Positions 1 to 11,224 of a stretch of DNA of 64,000 nt are shown here, piece by piece (position 1 is the first letter of the stretch; each line of letters opens with the position of its first letter). The DNA comes from Diphasiastrum complanatum (lineage: Eukaryota > Streptophyta > Lycopodiopsida > Lycopodiales > Lycopodiaceae): assembly GCA_029204225.1 (NCBI GenBank), contig CM055099.1, positions 50,823,798 through 50,887,797 on the forward strand, in the 5' to 3' direction. The notes below the pieces were generated by a model. The model saw nothing but the letters and a program-made list of their open reading frames with translations, ran no database searches and was not told where the DNA came from. The position numbers and the translations under genes are program-made.

Positions 1-2259
1 AAGTCAATGTTTGTATTACTTAAATTGAACGATGTTGGACAATACATGAGTTTAGAATTTTATTTAAATTTTACATTTTACAATATCGTTTACAAATGCT
101 AAAATTTAATACCTAATTAAAAACAAACTTTCAACAAATATTGAACTCTTTAAAATTGCATGTTTTTGAAAAACTTTTAACTAAATATTTTTTAAAAATT
201 ACATATTTAAACAGTTGTTATTTGTCACAACAAGTTCTATGAATTTCATTTTTTGTAATTTTTCATGATTTTAGTACACAAACTTAAAAATATTCAGCTC
301 CAATTAAAACATTTGCAAAATGCAACATTTTTAAAATAATCAATTAATTAAAAATTTTAACATTCAAAATTATTGTGAATTTTCAAAAAATCATAAAAGC
401 TTTTAAAAAAACGGGTCTCTCCGCCATTTGTTTCAAAAGATTTCGCAATGAACACACATATTGATTCAATCACTCTCCAATCTAGTTTAACTAAATTATT
501 TATAATTGTTTTAAAAATTATGCATTGCAAGCAAATAACTTTATCAATCATCTATAACGCAAATAACTTTATGAATCATGTTTCATTAAAAAAAACATTG
601 TAGTTTGATATTGTGTAATACTTACTAAAAGAATTGACTAATATGATGATTATCACACAATAAATACTTTCATTAATCTACATTATTGTTATTAAAAAAT
701 TAACTTCAACTTGAGAAAAATACAAAAACTTCAATATAGCATAATAGATTAATATCATGAATGGGTAGTGACAATTTGAATAGTAAGTAAAATCACTAAC
801 TAGCATCACCAAATATATATATTGAATCACATTCATGTAAATCATTGAGTATATTGTCAATTGTGTTTTTGTTTTTTATTTTCTACATCCTTACTCACGT
901 GCACAATTTGCAAAATTCTTCCAAGAGAATCATGTCCTATAAATAACTAATTATTTATTATCCTATTTTACTCAATGATATTATTTTCATTAGAAAAATG
1001 CAACCATTATGGCAAGGCTTGTGTGGTATATGGCACGATATACAAGAGGGGTTTGTTTACAAGGTTTCTGTGGTATACAAGAAGGTTTTGCTTACACAAT
1101 GTTCTTTTTTGATTCAACAAAATCTTGTATATTTGGCATGATATTGCTGAAAAAGAACTTTGGTTTCCATTGCAAATCTCTTATATCATCACACATCACA
1201 TAATTGAACATCCACATGATGAAAAATTTGTTGAGAACCCCCATAACAAGAATGATTATTAACATATTAATGGGTACACGATATCATAATATGTATGACA
1301 AATTGCAAATCACGTCCATGGAAAACATGCAAGAAAAATGATATTGAAGCAAAATGAAGCAACAAACAAAATTTGACTTCTTAACTTGCTATTTTCTAGG
1401 TGGTAGCTTTTTGCATCAGATGCGATATTGATATTTCAAGTTGTTTAAAATATATGGAATGACAATATTGCATGAATTCGATACTATAAGGACTCATAAA
1501 ATTTTGCAAATAGAATATAATTGGCTTAACTTCTTTATAAAGCACCATGAAAATCATGAATCAAATAAAACAACAATACATTTCTCATAAGAAGACAAAT
1601 GTCAAAATTGAATTCAAACTTTTCATGTGCTAAGAAATCTTGAGTTTTACATCAGAACTCAATCATGTAACCACCAATTGACATATTTCAACAATTAACA
1701 ATATTTTATCAAACACGAACATAATCCAATAACGTGAAATGAGAATGTAGAACAACAAGCTTGTTTTAAGAAGTTTTATTTCATGACGTTCATACAAAAA
1801 AGTAGATAGTACTATTCTTGGGACTTAAATAACAAAGAAGCTGGCATTACATAATGGCTTGATGGAACTACTATACCTTGCCTACATAATCTTGCACACA
1901 TGATCAAATCATATATAGTTGAACATAATTATTCATATTGAAACCACAATGAGTAATGCATCACATGCCCACATCGTTGTAATAATTTTCTACTAGAGAG
2001 TTAATGTCATATATGACATATCATGGAAGTTTATTGTTTTCAAAGATCAAATATGAGATTTAAAACCTTCATAGTGGTTTATATCATAGTCAACAAAAGA
2101 GTAGATGTAAGCATTTATGAACAATGAAAAGCTCATCATAATGCATTGAAACATTGCAAGTGGATGTCTATGTTCTTGAGCTTGACTTCATCCACTAGCA
2201 GTAAAGAGATTTTTTTTATTTTAGAAAGGAATGCATGATGAGAAATCGAATGAACAATG
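1..2259. other. AT-rich intergenic sequence, no gene seen
   Basis: Strongly AT-rich DNA with only short chance open frames on both strands. None shows a recognisable domain or codon bias. No tRNA-like cloverleaf, LTR terminus or tandem array stood out. It is probably old, decayed repeat sequence or plain intergenic DNA. Confidence 0.6.
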
Positions 2260-2602
2260 TGTTAGAATAATTGAGCCTGAGTTTTATCTTACGGTTCCAT
2301 GACTATTTTCTGTTTTAGTAGTCGTTTTAAGTTTTTTCCTGTTTATGTAACAGTTTGCATGTGTGACAGTTTGATGGCACATACTGAGTAGAGTAGAGAC
2401 ATGTGTCCCATAACGGGGACCATAACACCATGTAGCGGTACCCCCCCCTCCAAAAAAAAAGATTGTATATGTACCTTTCAATTCTTTTGTGAATATAGTT
2501 CATAGAGCATTCACTTGGGGAGTGATGTCTCTTTTTAAGTTGATATGTGTATGATGAATTGCTTGTAGGAAGCTAAGTATACTGCTAGTAAGATCCTTGA
2601 CA
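2260..2602 (+). repeat. 5' LTR of copia element C1
   Basis: The 343-bp segment begins TGTTAG and ends TTGACA, and is followed at once by a copia-type primer site (TGGTATCAAAGCC, 2603-2615). That site matches the 3' end of plant initiator-Met tRNA apart from one change from the usual CAGAG. A TATA-like GTATATG lies near 2464, just after poly-C/poly-A runs. The 3' LTR is not recognised in the window, so this is the left part of a truncated plus-strand element. Confidence 0.65.
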
Positions 2603-2615
2603 TGGTATCAAAGCC
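2603..2615 (+). other. primer binding site of C1
   Basis: TGGTATCAAAGCC abuts the LTR end. It corresponds to the initiator-Met primer used by most plant copia elements and fixes the element's orientation as plus. Confidence 0.65.
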
Positions 2616-2869
2616 TAGGAGTGGAGTAGTCAGAGGTTAGCTTGGAGCCAAATTCATGGAGAATTTGAGGAATTGTTTAATAGTTGATTGAGCAAGTGAG
2701 CAATTTGGAGAAATAGTAAAGCACGAGGTTTACTTCACCTTGTATCAATAAGTAAGAACCAAACTCATAGGTGTTAGCATGGAGAAAAATGAGGAGATAG
2801 GGCCCTGTCAATGAATAGTCTATCTAAAAACTTCCAAATGTTTGCAAGTGGCCTAAAAACCCTAAACCC

Positions 2870-3165
2870 TAAACCGCGAGAAGTAATAAAATTTTGACAA
2901 TCTTCATCGGAAGAGCAAGCGATGCTAGTCAAAGGTAAGCACAAGTGTAAGAAGCTACCCAAAAAATCAACTATAGAAGATTTTGATCAGGGATCCTCAT
3001 CAGGCAAGAAGAAGAAAGGCAAGTGTTTTTACTGCCAAAAGCCTGGACATTTGGCAAGGGATTGCCGCAAGAAGAAGGTGGATATTAAGAAAGACAAAGT
3101 GAAGTAGTTGAACAATCTTGTTGAGGAAGAGAATGATAGTGACAATGAATGCTGGGGAAAGCTAG
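2870..3165 (+). pseudogene. copia gag fragment with CCHC zinc knuckle (C1)
   Basis: The longest open stretch is 2922-3107. It encodes a Lys-rich nucleocapsid piece containing a canonical CX2CX4HX4C knuckle (CFYCQKPGHLARDC) followed by a basic RKKK run. This is the RNA-binding end of a copia Gag. The frame closes at 3105-3107, and acidic codons typical of the Gag C-terminus (E-E-E-N-D-S-D) can be read just beyond. The Gag N-terminal region expected between the primer site and 2870 is missing or decayed, and no protease, integrase or RT follows. It is a dead fragment of C1. Confidence 0.7.
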
Positions 3166-4488
3166 GTCCAACAACTTGGGCCTGGCTAAACAATCGGATC
3201 GGGACGATCCTACTACTGTGTGAAGGCAGTGTCCAACAAATCCCTCGGTGCGTGGACTACTGATAATTAAGTAGTCGAACACAAGAATAAGTTAAGATCT
3301 TGATTGCGTGGTGGTTGCGGAAGCAAAGAACAGACAATCAGACAAGGCAATTTGGAAGTCAGATAGAAAGCGGAAAGCATGCAATACTGACAAAATTTGT
3401 GAACTCGAAGGGAAGGTCTCTCCTAAAATCTTAAAGGCTAATTGACTTATCATTCACATATAACCAGTCTTGAATAAACTTTGATGAAAATAAAAACTTG
3501 ACAACATTGGATCATACAAATTCATTCACATACAGCGAAAGCACTGAGGGTTCAAGACTAAGAGATACAAGGCTCACTTTGAAGTGTGTAAGTGGAGTAA
3601 GGTTAAGTGAAGCTAGGTGGCTTAAGGTTTTAGACTTGGCCTCTCATATTGATTTTCATTGTCACCATTTGAGATATCATCCATGTGCAAACTTATTAGA
3701 GAAAAACCAAGTACATGCCAATCTTATTTTGTCCATCAATTCCTAGCCCTTTTATTCTAGAGGTTGCCCATCCTCAGTCATGGTGGAAAAGGGTCAAAAG
3801 GGTGATCACTTTCTTGGCCTATTCTTGATCTTTATAGACTCCATTGAGCCTTCGTTATAGAATCTTCTGAGACTTCATTATAGACTTAGAAATAAGCCTT
3901 CTTTATAGACTCCTCTGAGCCTTCTTTGTTTGCGGTCTAACGCTTAGAGAATTTCTGGTTCCGATTCTTATTCTTCTAGTACTTTCATGAGTACCTGCAC
4001 AACCCTTTAAAAGAAAGGTTAGTCCTTAAGCCCAAAAGGCTTCTTATTCATGTTCTCAGTCTTCAGGCACTTTTGTGAGTTCCTGCACATACCTTAAAGA
4101 AAGGTCAATATTCATGCCATCTAACATGGCTCATATAAGGTTCTTAGTTCCACAAGTATTAATGTCTGTTTCATAAACTCATGAATATCCAATAAGAATA
4201 TTTGATCATTAATAATTTCATATCATCAAAGTTTATAAGGAGTTTAAAGCTGGGAAATCTTTATTACTTTGGGGCAATTTGTCTCTACAAATTACAAAAT
4301 TTGAACATAGAACCAGACAATAATTTATTCAGATTAAGTATAATGAAATGCAAGTCAGATAATGCAGGTGAGCACACGAGAATTGTAGGTAAAACCACGT
4401 GCTCACAAAAGCTAACTACAATCTGTAACAACTATGAGCTTATACTGACAATCCATCTGAAAAAGAAGGAATCGATGCGTACTACTAT
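3166..4488. other. non-coding stretch with short diverged repeats
   Basis: No coding domain is visible. Between about 3835 and 3935 a motif of the form TATAGACT..GAGCCTTC recurs three or four times. Between 3975 and 4110 a second motif (cctgcacA.accTTaAAGAAAGGT) occurs twice. Because the G1 3' LTR terminus lies at 4551, part of this stretch may be a long, decayed LTR, but no other LTR boundary could be placed. Confidence 0.4.
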
Positions 4489-4568
4489 TTGATCATCGGG
4501 TTGGACTTATTTAGGGTTAGGGTTGCTTTGGGATCTACAAACCCTCCAACAGTTCCCCCACCAAAACT
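4489..4568 (-). repeat. 3' LTR terminus and polypurine tract of G1
   Basis: On the minus strand a purine-rich tract (AGTTTTGGTGGGGGAAC, 4568-4552) is followed by TGTTGGAGGGTTT at 4551. The stretch down to 4489 matches the corresponding part of the LTR at 51628-52008, including the TGATCATCGGGTTGGACTTA block. Beyond 4489 the similarity fades. Confidence 0.65.
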
Positions 4569-4569
4569 A

Positions 4570-6691
4570 GTGGCGGTCCCATGACACCTGCGAGATGCAG
4601 TTACTGTGGGCTTTTATTTGCTTTGCAATGAATCATTATTAAATGATACTGCACCTTCTCCATAAAATCGAGTTGGACAGTGTTAAAATCCAAATTATGT
4701 GGCAAAAAACAATGATGGGCTCCGACAATCCATTTTGAAGTTTTCTAGGATGTGAAGCGAGATTTCTAGGAGCCTCCCATCATTGCTACGTCGAACTCTC
4801 CAAGCTGGCTACTCTCCCAATGCGGGTGTTTTATCCAATTCCTTGTCAGCCTCTATTTCAGAGGTCTTAAACTTAAGGACCCAACCACCACACGAGGAGT
4901 CATGAGGATGTAGTGCTAAAACACTCTGGATCTGGTCCTCGACACTGAGTGGTCTTTTGAATAATGGTATGGTCCGTGATGAAGATGGACCCGGTTGCAC
5001 TGCCTGTGGAACTAAGTGTCGTTCTTCTACTTCAGGGCTCCACCCTGGTCCATGCCCGAATCTACTCCTGTATCCATTGGTGCATCAGCTACGGTGTGGA
5101 GGGGAGAATTGCGGCATGACCGGAACTAATATTTGAGGTCCAGCTTCCAACACGTGAGCGGCTGCTTTTTCATATGCATTGATGGTTGCTTTAGCCTTTG
5201 CCAACTCAGTTGAACTTGCACCTTTGAATTTGTCAAAGCGGCCTTGGAATCCTTGAAGCACCACTTTGTAAGTTTCAACTTTTTTGAACAAATGCACGAC
5301 CTCCGTCGGAATTACCGGATGATCAGGTATGTGCGTTTAGAGATACACATCACGCTCAAGGGTGGTCACATCCAATTCACCTTGGAGATGTGTGCGATCT
5401 TGTTCTGCCATCTGCAGTTGACCCTGGAGCAACTGCATTGTTGCTTTGCATCCTGCATGGCCTTGTCCACCTGATCTTGAGCGGTTGTGAGCGCATTCTA
5501 CAGTGAGCTGACATATTCTTCTAGGCGATCAGCCAATTGTTGTGTCATCTTCTTCTCAGCTTCGAATTTGGCTTCATGGTATTTGGCGATCTTCAACTCT
5601 TTGTCCAACTGAATAACTTTCTGGTTGATAAGAGTATTTTCCGATCCCATATATGAGATTCTCTGTTCCATTTCTTTTTTCTTATCCAACATAGATTGGA
5701 TCACTTGCGCAAGGCTTGAGACCAAACCGAGAGCATCACCAGAATCTATTGCTGTGGAGGTGGTAACAACAGAAGGACTTGATGATACTGTCCTTGGCTG
5801 GCATGGTAGTTCAGTGCAAATAGCAGCAGGAGGTGGAAGCGCAGCTGACAATGTCTGTCTAATACGACGTCATGATGCGGAAGGTGAGTCAGGAATGACG
5901 ATCTCACTACGTGGATGACGTCGACTATGTGAGCTGGAGGCCTGTTGAGATAATTCGACCGGTGCTTCTTCATAGATAGAAAGCACAGAATCTAGGCGAA
6001 ACCCATGGATTTTATTTTCAAGGTGGGAGGCTGCTAGGAAAGATAACAAGGGGCCAGCAACAAACTACTACTTGGTATTGCTCTTAATGGCTCGTTTGAG
6101 CTCTCCAAAAATGGTCTTGAACCAGTTATATGGTTCCAGAGGGGCCTTGGCTATCTTGACATATGACTCAACTATCCTATGCAATATTTGAGAAGTAATG
6201 TGATCTTTCCTGAGGTTGCCAACCATCAGGAAATTGTTAAGGAGCTGAGCAGCAGCATGTATGGCAGGCTCAATAATGGCTTCTAGGAGGTAGCCATCAT
6301 TGGTCCAATGCAAATCATTTGTAACGTCAATATAAGTCTTAATAGCCTGTTTGGCTTGCTTATGGTTTGGTGAGGCTTGGGTACCAAATGCTATCCCTAT
6401 GGCGGCAAGGGCGGCCTTAGTCACGCGCACCTTGTAGGTGGCTCCCTGGAAAGTAATATAAAACTTGGATTTCTCCTCTTTCCAAGTACTGAAGACAAGA
6501 GTGATAAAATCCGTATTTATTCTCCCTGAGAAGGCTCTCTCATGAATAACCATTGTAGTAAGCAGAGGCTCCACAAGGGTCATCCACTGAGTGACCATGC
6601 TTGTGCTAGGAAGGATCATGATATCCATTGAAAATGGAACATCACGATGGATAGTATAACGAGACGATTGAGATGTATCTCTGAAAGACAT
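4570..6691 (-). pseudogene. additional ORF (aORF) of gypsy element G1, frameshifted
   Basis: This is an unrecognised protein encoded downstream of integrase in the sense direction. The start is placed at the Met at 6691 (MSFRDTSQ); upstream codons belong to the spacer. The first ~208 residues (to 6068) form a compact domain with QWMTLVEPLLTTM near its start and PYNWFKTIFGELKRAI near its end. A Ser/Thr/Pro-rich linker follows, then a coiled coil at 5851-5498 and 5297-5085 (IQSMLDKKKEMEQRI, LQGFQGRFDKFKGA). A C-terminal part around 5000-4600 is shortened by an internal deletion that removes the SYV..SP..QL block seen in G2 and G4. There is no signal peptide and no clear membrane segment, so it is not an obvious envelope protein. 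Homologous copies at 25111-25807, 40030-43145 and 52059-53847 show it is a genuine element protein. Function is unknown; Gag-like or Athila-ORF-like roles are possible. Confidence 0.65.
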
Positions 6692-7537
6692 GATGAACAA
6701 AAATGGAAAGTAATACGCGCGGGTGTATATCAGAAAACAATTCTGAAAGTTCTGAAGGCTTTGGTTGCTAGAAAATTTGGCAAGAGCTTCGTTAGCACAA
6801 GTGAGGAATGAATCGAATCCAGCCAACTTATAGGTGAATTCGGAGGGTCCATTACACTGAATACTAGTTTGGCTGATCAGTTCTGAACAAAAATTTGCAG
6901 GCTTGTACAATATTGTGAAAGTAGGCTATAAAAATCTCGGCGAAGGTTTTTGAGGCTTTGAAGCCATCCGACAAATGTTTTTCAGGGTTGGCGAAGGATG
7001 GACCTTCGCCCAAGAGGGTCCTTCGTCCAAGTACTGTCATAAATGCAAATTTTCAAGATCTGAAGCTATGGCCAACCTAATTTTGACATTTTAAGACCAT
7101 CTAGCATGTCAGCGAAGGTTTCTAAGGAGAGTAAGGTGCTCGACAAAAGTTCCCAAAATGGCATACTGTTGATCATTCGCCTAACTAAAAAAAAAAAATT
7201 TCTTTGGAAAAGAACCTTCGCCCATCTCAATATAGATATATCTGAAGTGGATGTACAATTTGAAAGCTCAGCGAAGGTTTCCAATAATGTATAGGCAACT
7301 TATGACCGAAACAATTATTGTATAAGTCATTTTCCATCAAAAATTATCTTTGAAAATACTTTCCTTCTTCTTTTTCCATTCTGATGACTTTTTTGACTTT
7401 TGCTCATCAGTCTTTTTTCATTTTTTCTTTTCTTGTTTTTTTTTTTTCTGTCTTTTCCAAACAAAACTTAACAATTAGATATTGAAAACAAAAAATTGAA
7501 AAACAATTAAAAATAAATTTCATTTAGATCATGCTTG
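6692..7537 (-). other. spacer between integrase and aORF in G1
   Basis: Non-coding. It contains several copies of a short motif, GCGAAGGTT or its reverse complement AACCTTCGC, for example near 6939, 6973, 6992, 7110, 7212 and 7272. It also has an A/T-rich, TTTTTCT-rich section at 7360-7450. The same motif recurs in the leader of this element and in the homologous plus-strand spacer at 36119-36700. Confidence 0.55.
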
Positions 7538-8695
7538 CTAAAATGGTGGAGCAGGCTGCCAAAACTTGCATAATCGGCTGCCATTCACAAGAGTATCAAA
7601 TCGTTTCCCATCCAAGTGCTCAAGAATCACTACTCCATAGTTCAGAATTTCCTTTACTTTATACGTGCCTTCAACGGTAAACTTCAATTTTTTCTTGATC
7701 AGCTTGGTTTTGTACATCAGTGCGAGATCTCCTGCTTTTAGATCCTTTTTGTGCAATCGACAATCGTGCTATGCCTTGTAGTGGGCTTTCTCTGCTGGTA
7801 ACGCATGAACTGCCATCAATCATGTTTCACATAATTTGTACAAGGCTTCATGACATAGTTGTAAAGACTTATCATCATTTAACCGTTCTGTTGCCGCTAT
7901 GCGTAAAGATGGAATTAAAAATTTCAATCGGCATGACAACATCTTGACCATAAACCAATTGAAAGAGTGTTTGATTTGTACTACTTTTGTAAGCAGTTCT
8001 GAATGCCCTTAATGCTGCATACAGTTTATGTTCCCAATCAGACTGACTCGCTTCAACTGTTTTCATCATAATAGTTCAGAGAATCTTATTGGAAGATTCA
8101 GCTTGGCCATTCCCTCTGGGATAGTAAGGTACTAAATCTGTGTATAACAAAAAAGTCTTCCAGTAAACACTTTATCGTTTGATTAACAAAGTGTGTACCC
8201 CGGTCATTGACAATCTCGATTAAACGTCCAGATCTGATAATGATATTTTTTGTAGAGAAACTTGGTTGTAGATTTCGCATCAGCAACTTTGACAGCTTTG
8301 GCTTCAACCCACTTGGTCATATAAGCAGTTGCTACGATAATGTATCGAGCCTGAGATCCTTGTGCAGCAGGATAAATAGGACCAACATAATACAGTCCCC
8401 ATTTTTCAAACGACGCTTGCGATAAAACCGGAGACAAGGGTTCATAGTTCTGTCTAGTAGGTCGTCGTGCTCGCTGGCAAACATCACATGTCTGAATATA
8501 ATTTTCTGTGTCCTTATGAAGTGTAGGCCACCAACAATCTAATTGCAAAAGTTTGCAAACTGTAATATCGGTAGAGACGTGTCCTTCGCCCATGCCATCA
8601 TGTGAAAACATGATTAAATCTAGTATTTCATGCGGTAAAACACATCTACGTAGAATATTGTCTAATTTACGACAATATAATTGTCCTGCAATCAA
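7538..8695 (-). pseudogene. integrase domain of G1 pol, inactive
   Basis: The domains appear in order. An HHCC zinc-binding region at 8620-8470 is seen as HDGMGEGHVSTD ... CDVCQ. The catalytic core begins KWGLYYVGPI; the first catalytic Asp of the expected LDYVGP is Tyr here (codon at 8390-8392), whereas the related plus-strand copy at 50142-50529 keeps Asp. The second catalytic Asp is kept in IVNDRGTHF (near 8200). The C-terminal region (8069-7875, AFRTAYKSSTNQT) is followed by a GPY/F-type domain (7756-7538: DLALMYKTKLI ... VEGTYKVKEI). Frameshifts separate the segments at about 8204, 8098 and 7870. The family joins element cDNA to chromosomal DNA; this copy cannot. Confidence 0.85.
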
Positions 8696-10189
8696 TTATC
8701 TCTTCTGTGATTTTGTCAAAGGGTCATTCGGTTGTCCTAGCATCAGGTACTCAACAATATCTGCTACCCACTCAGGTACTGGTTCTACATAGAACAATGT
8801 AGCATCTGGTAATTCATCATCCACTTCAATATTAACTGGTGCAGATTCAATTCGCGAAACGTGATCGGCTAGATAATGTTGCTTTCCCTTTCGAACCACA
8901 ATTCGAAAGTCAAATTCAGTCAACTTGATTTTAGGATAATCTATGGCAATGCCATGTCTCGATATCACATGCCCAAGCACAACTCCATTTGAAACCCATA
9001 TCTGACATTTTTCTGGATTCAGAAAAATTTGATACTTGCGACGTCTTTCAAGTACTTTCTCCAATCGATCCAGGTGATCTTTATGTGTGCTATGGAGTCC
9101 CAGGTCATCCAAGTAAATTTCAATTTTTTTTTGTAGATAATCTCTAAAAGCAAATTGCATTACTCTTTGGAACGAACTTGGTGCATTACAGAGTCCAAAC
9201 GACATTACTTTGTAAGCATAGGTGCCTCATTCTATTGCAGAAGCTGTTTTGTGGTGATCTGTAGTTGCAATTTTGACCTGGTTGTAACCACTAAATCCAT
9301 CCAGGAAACTATAAGCTTCCGCTCCAGCAAGGAAATCCAGAATGCTTTCAGTAAAAGGTAACGGAAAGTGATTCTTTTGCATCACTTTGTTCAAAGCCTT
9401 GAGATTCACACAAATTTTCAATTTTTCATTCTTCTTAGGAACAATGACAATCGGTGAAACCCATTCAATATGCTCGATCTCATAAATGAAATCGGCGTCA
9501 AGCAGTCTCTGAAGCGCTTTCTTTATCAAATCTGCAACATTAGGATCACAACAATAGAACTTTGTAACCACATTAGGTACTAAAGGTATGGTATGTTCAA
9601 TAACTAACGTCAGAATACCCTTTAGATCTCGATAAGTCCATGCAAAGCAATCTTGATAGTTAATAAGTAACGTTCGGAGTACTTGATTGCTTTTATCTAG
9701 TAAGGGTGGCACATTCTTTGAATCAATCTTTTGAGAAGGCTTTTCCCATTTCAGGACCGTATTATAATGTTGCTTGGCTTGTTTCTTCGTCGTTGACCTT
9801 GTGATTCTGTCTTTTTTTAATATAACTGCTTTGGACGGTTTTATTGTTGGTTCATCAAGAACATTACGCACTCCAAATCTGGTTGGATCCATATGATTTA
9901 GAATCTGCTCATCAGTAAGTTCTGCATTGTCATCATAAGTCAAGGCATGAAACACAAGAATGAGGTCATCTTCAATCGGATCTGGTATAGGTTCCGTTGA
10001 TATCCAAGCTACATTCAGTACATTCAATGGAAAAGTGATCAGTGTATCCAAGATTCGATCCAATGATAAAATCTCGCTCAAATCTGACTGATTATCTTGT
10101 TGACACATATATCCTGCTGTACAATCAATCGTTGCAAGAGCTTCATTCCAGTTGATAGTATCCGTTTGAGAATCGTAATGACCTCCCAA
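8696..10189 (-). pseudogene. reverse transcriptase of G1 pol, RNase H deleted
   Basis: The upstream linker leads into RT. Fingers/palm motifs are CVNLKALNKV, HFPLPFTESILD and the first catalytic block SFLDGFSGYNQVKI at about 9310-9285. After a short frame break at 9227-9205 come MSFGLCNAPSSFQRVMQ and the YxDD box (IYLDDLGLH, near 9115). The chain then runs into VVLGHVISRHGIAIDYPKI and jumps in frame to LTEFDFRIVVRKGKQHYLADHVSRI. That second stretch is normally the end of RNase H. The connection and almost all of RNase H are therefore missing at about 8935, without breaking the frame. The family copies element RNA into cDNA. Confidence 0.85.
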
Positions 10190-10201
10190 AATTTTCTATG
10201 G

Positions 10202-11223
10202 TCAGTCACAAGTATGATCCGTTGTTGATGAGTCATCATCCTCTTTTTGAACCATTGGTTTGATAGTCCAAGTTGCATGATCAACCTTGACTGCACGTTC
10301 ACGATTTTCAAAAGTGATTTTTTCGGTATCCCAATTATGAACTACTTGCGCAACTCGTAACCATGGACGTTCCAATAGGACTCGGTAGACATTTGGTGCT
10401 TCTGCTAAGTCCATTACTACCAAAGTAATGACAAACTGTACTCCCGCAATTATAATAGGTATATCTTCAACCATTCCTCGCAGATGAACTATCGTTTGAT
10501 CAGCTAGCTTAATGGCAAAAGTAACAGTCTTGATCATTGTAAGGCCCCATTTTGCACATAGCTTTGTAGAAATCAGGTTAACTCCCGAACCGCCATCTAT
10601 CACAGCTACTTCATTAGGAAATTGTCTATGTTGTATCTGTAGGGTGATATTCTTTTGTTCACTTTCCCAAGCTGCTCCGACATGGAGTACTTCATTAGAT
10701 TCTTCAAATCCAACAAAAAAAGTGGCTCCTGATGGACTTCTGGTTTTGCTTGAGCTAACTTTTGTGCTAAGACTTCTTTTGCTTTTGGCACCAACTTCAA
10801 GAACTCTCCAAATGAGATATTGATCTTACTAGACAATATATTCATGAACAGTTCTGTTTGCGGTGCTCCCAGTTCAGTCATCTTGAAGGATTCTTCATGA
10901 TGATGCAATTGATCATTCATATCTATACATGAATTTCTTGGTGGCTGCAATGGTGAAGAACGAACTTCGGCTATTGCTTTAGCAGCTTCAAGCTCTTCTT
11001 CTTCTTGTAGATGTGTAATCCATTGCCTCATATCTTGATATCTTCTTTTTTCTGCATGAAGATTTGGATAGACTCCAGATGTTGTTGGTATATCAATTAA
11101 TGGTATAGAATCAACAGGTATTGGATCTGCTACCGATTCTTTCTGCTTATGTGCTCTAGTGACCACCATCAAGGGTACACTTGGTTTATTCTGAGCTACT
11201 GGTCTTTGCTTGATTGTTATCAA
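10202..11223 (-). pseudogene. protease region of G1
   Basis: An aspartic-protease active-site motif, VIDGGSGVN, lies at about 10600-10575. Downstream are KLADQTIVHLRGMVEDIP and a VVMDL flap-like part. The upstream segment (11223-10606) is a charged linker matching the longer version in G3. The two parts are in different frames. The likely cause is an indel in an A-run at about 10711-10718, where G3 (33390) differs by the same kind of homopolymer change. The active site reads D-G-G rather than the usual D-T/S-G. The family cleaves the Gag-Pol polyprotein. Confidence 0.75.
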
Positions 11224-11224
11224 A

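Noticed and set aside
2858-2878. AAACCCTAAACCCTAAACC resembling plant telomere repeat
   Set aside because: Only about two and a half units, so not an interstitial telomere array. It may be a chance telo-box or part of the gag leader.
4570-6691. Envelope gene interpretation of the aORF
   Set aside because: The position fits, but I see no signal peptide, no clear membrane segment and no Cys pattern. The coiled coil alone is not enough.
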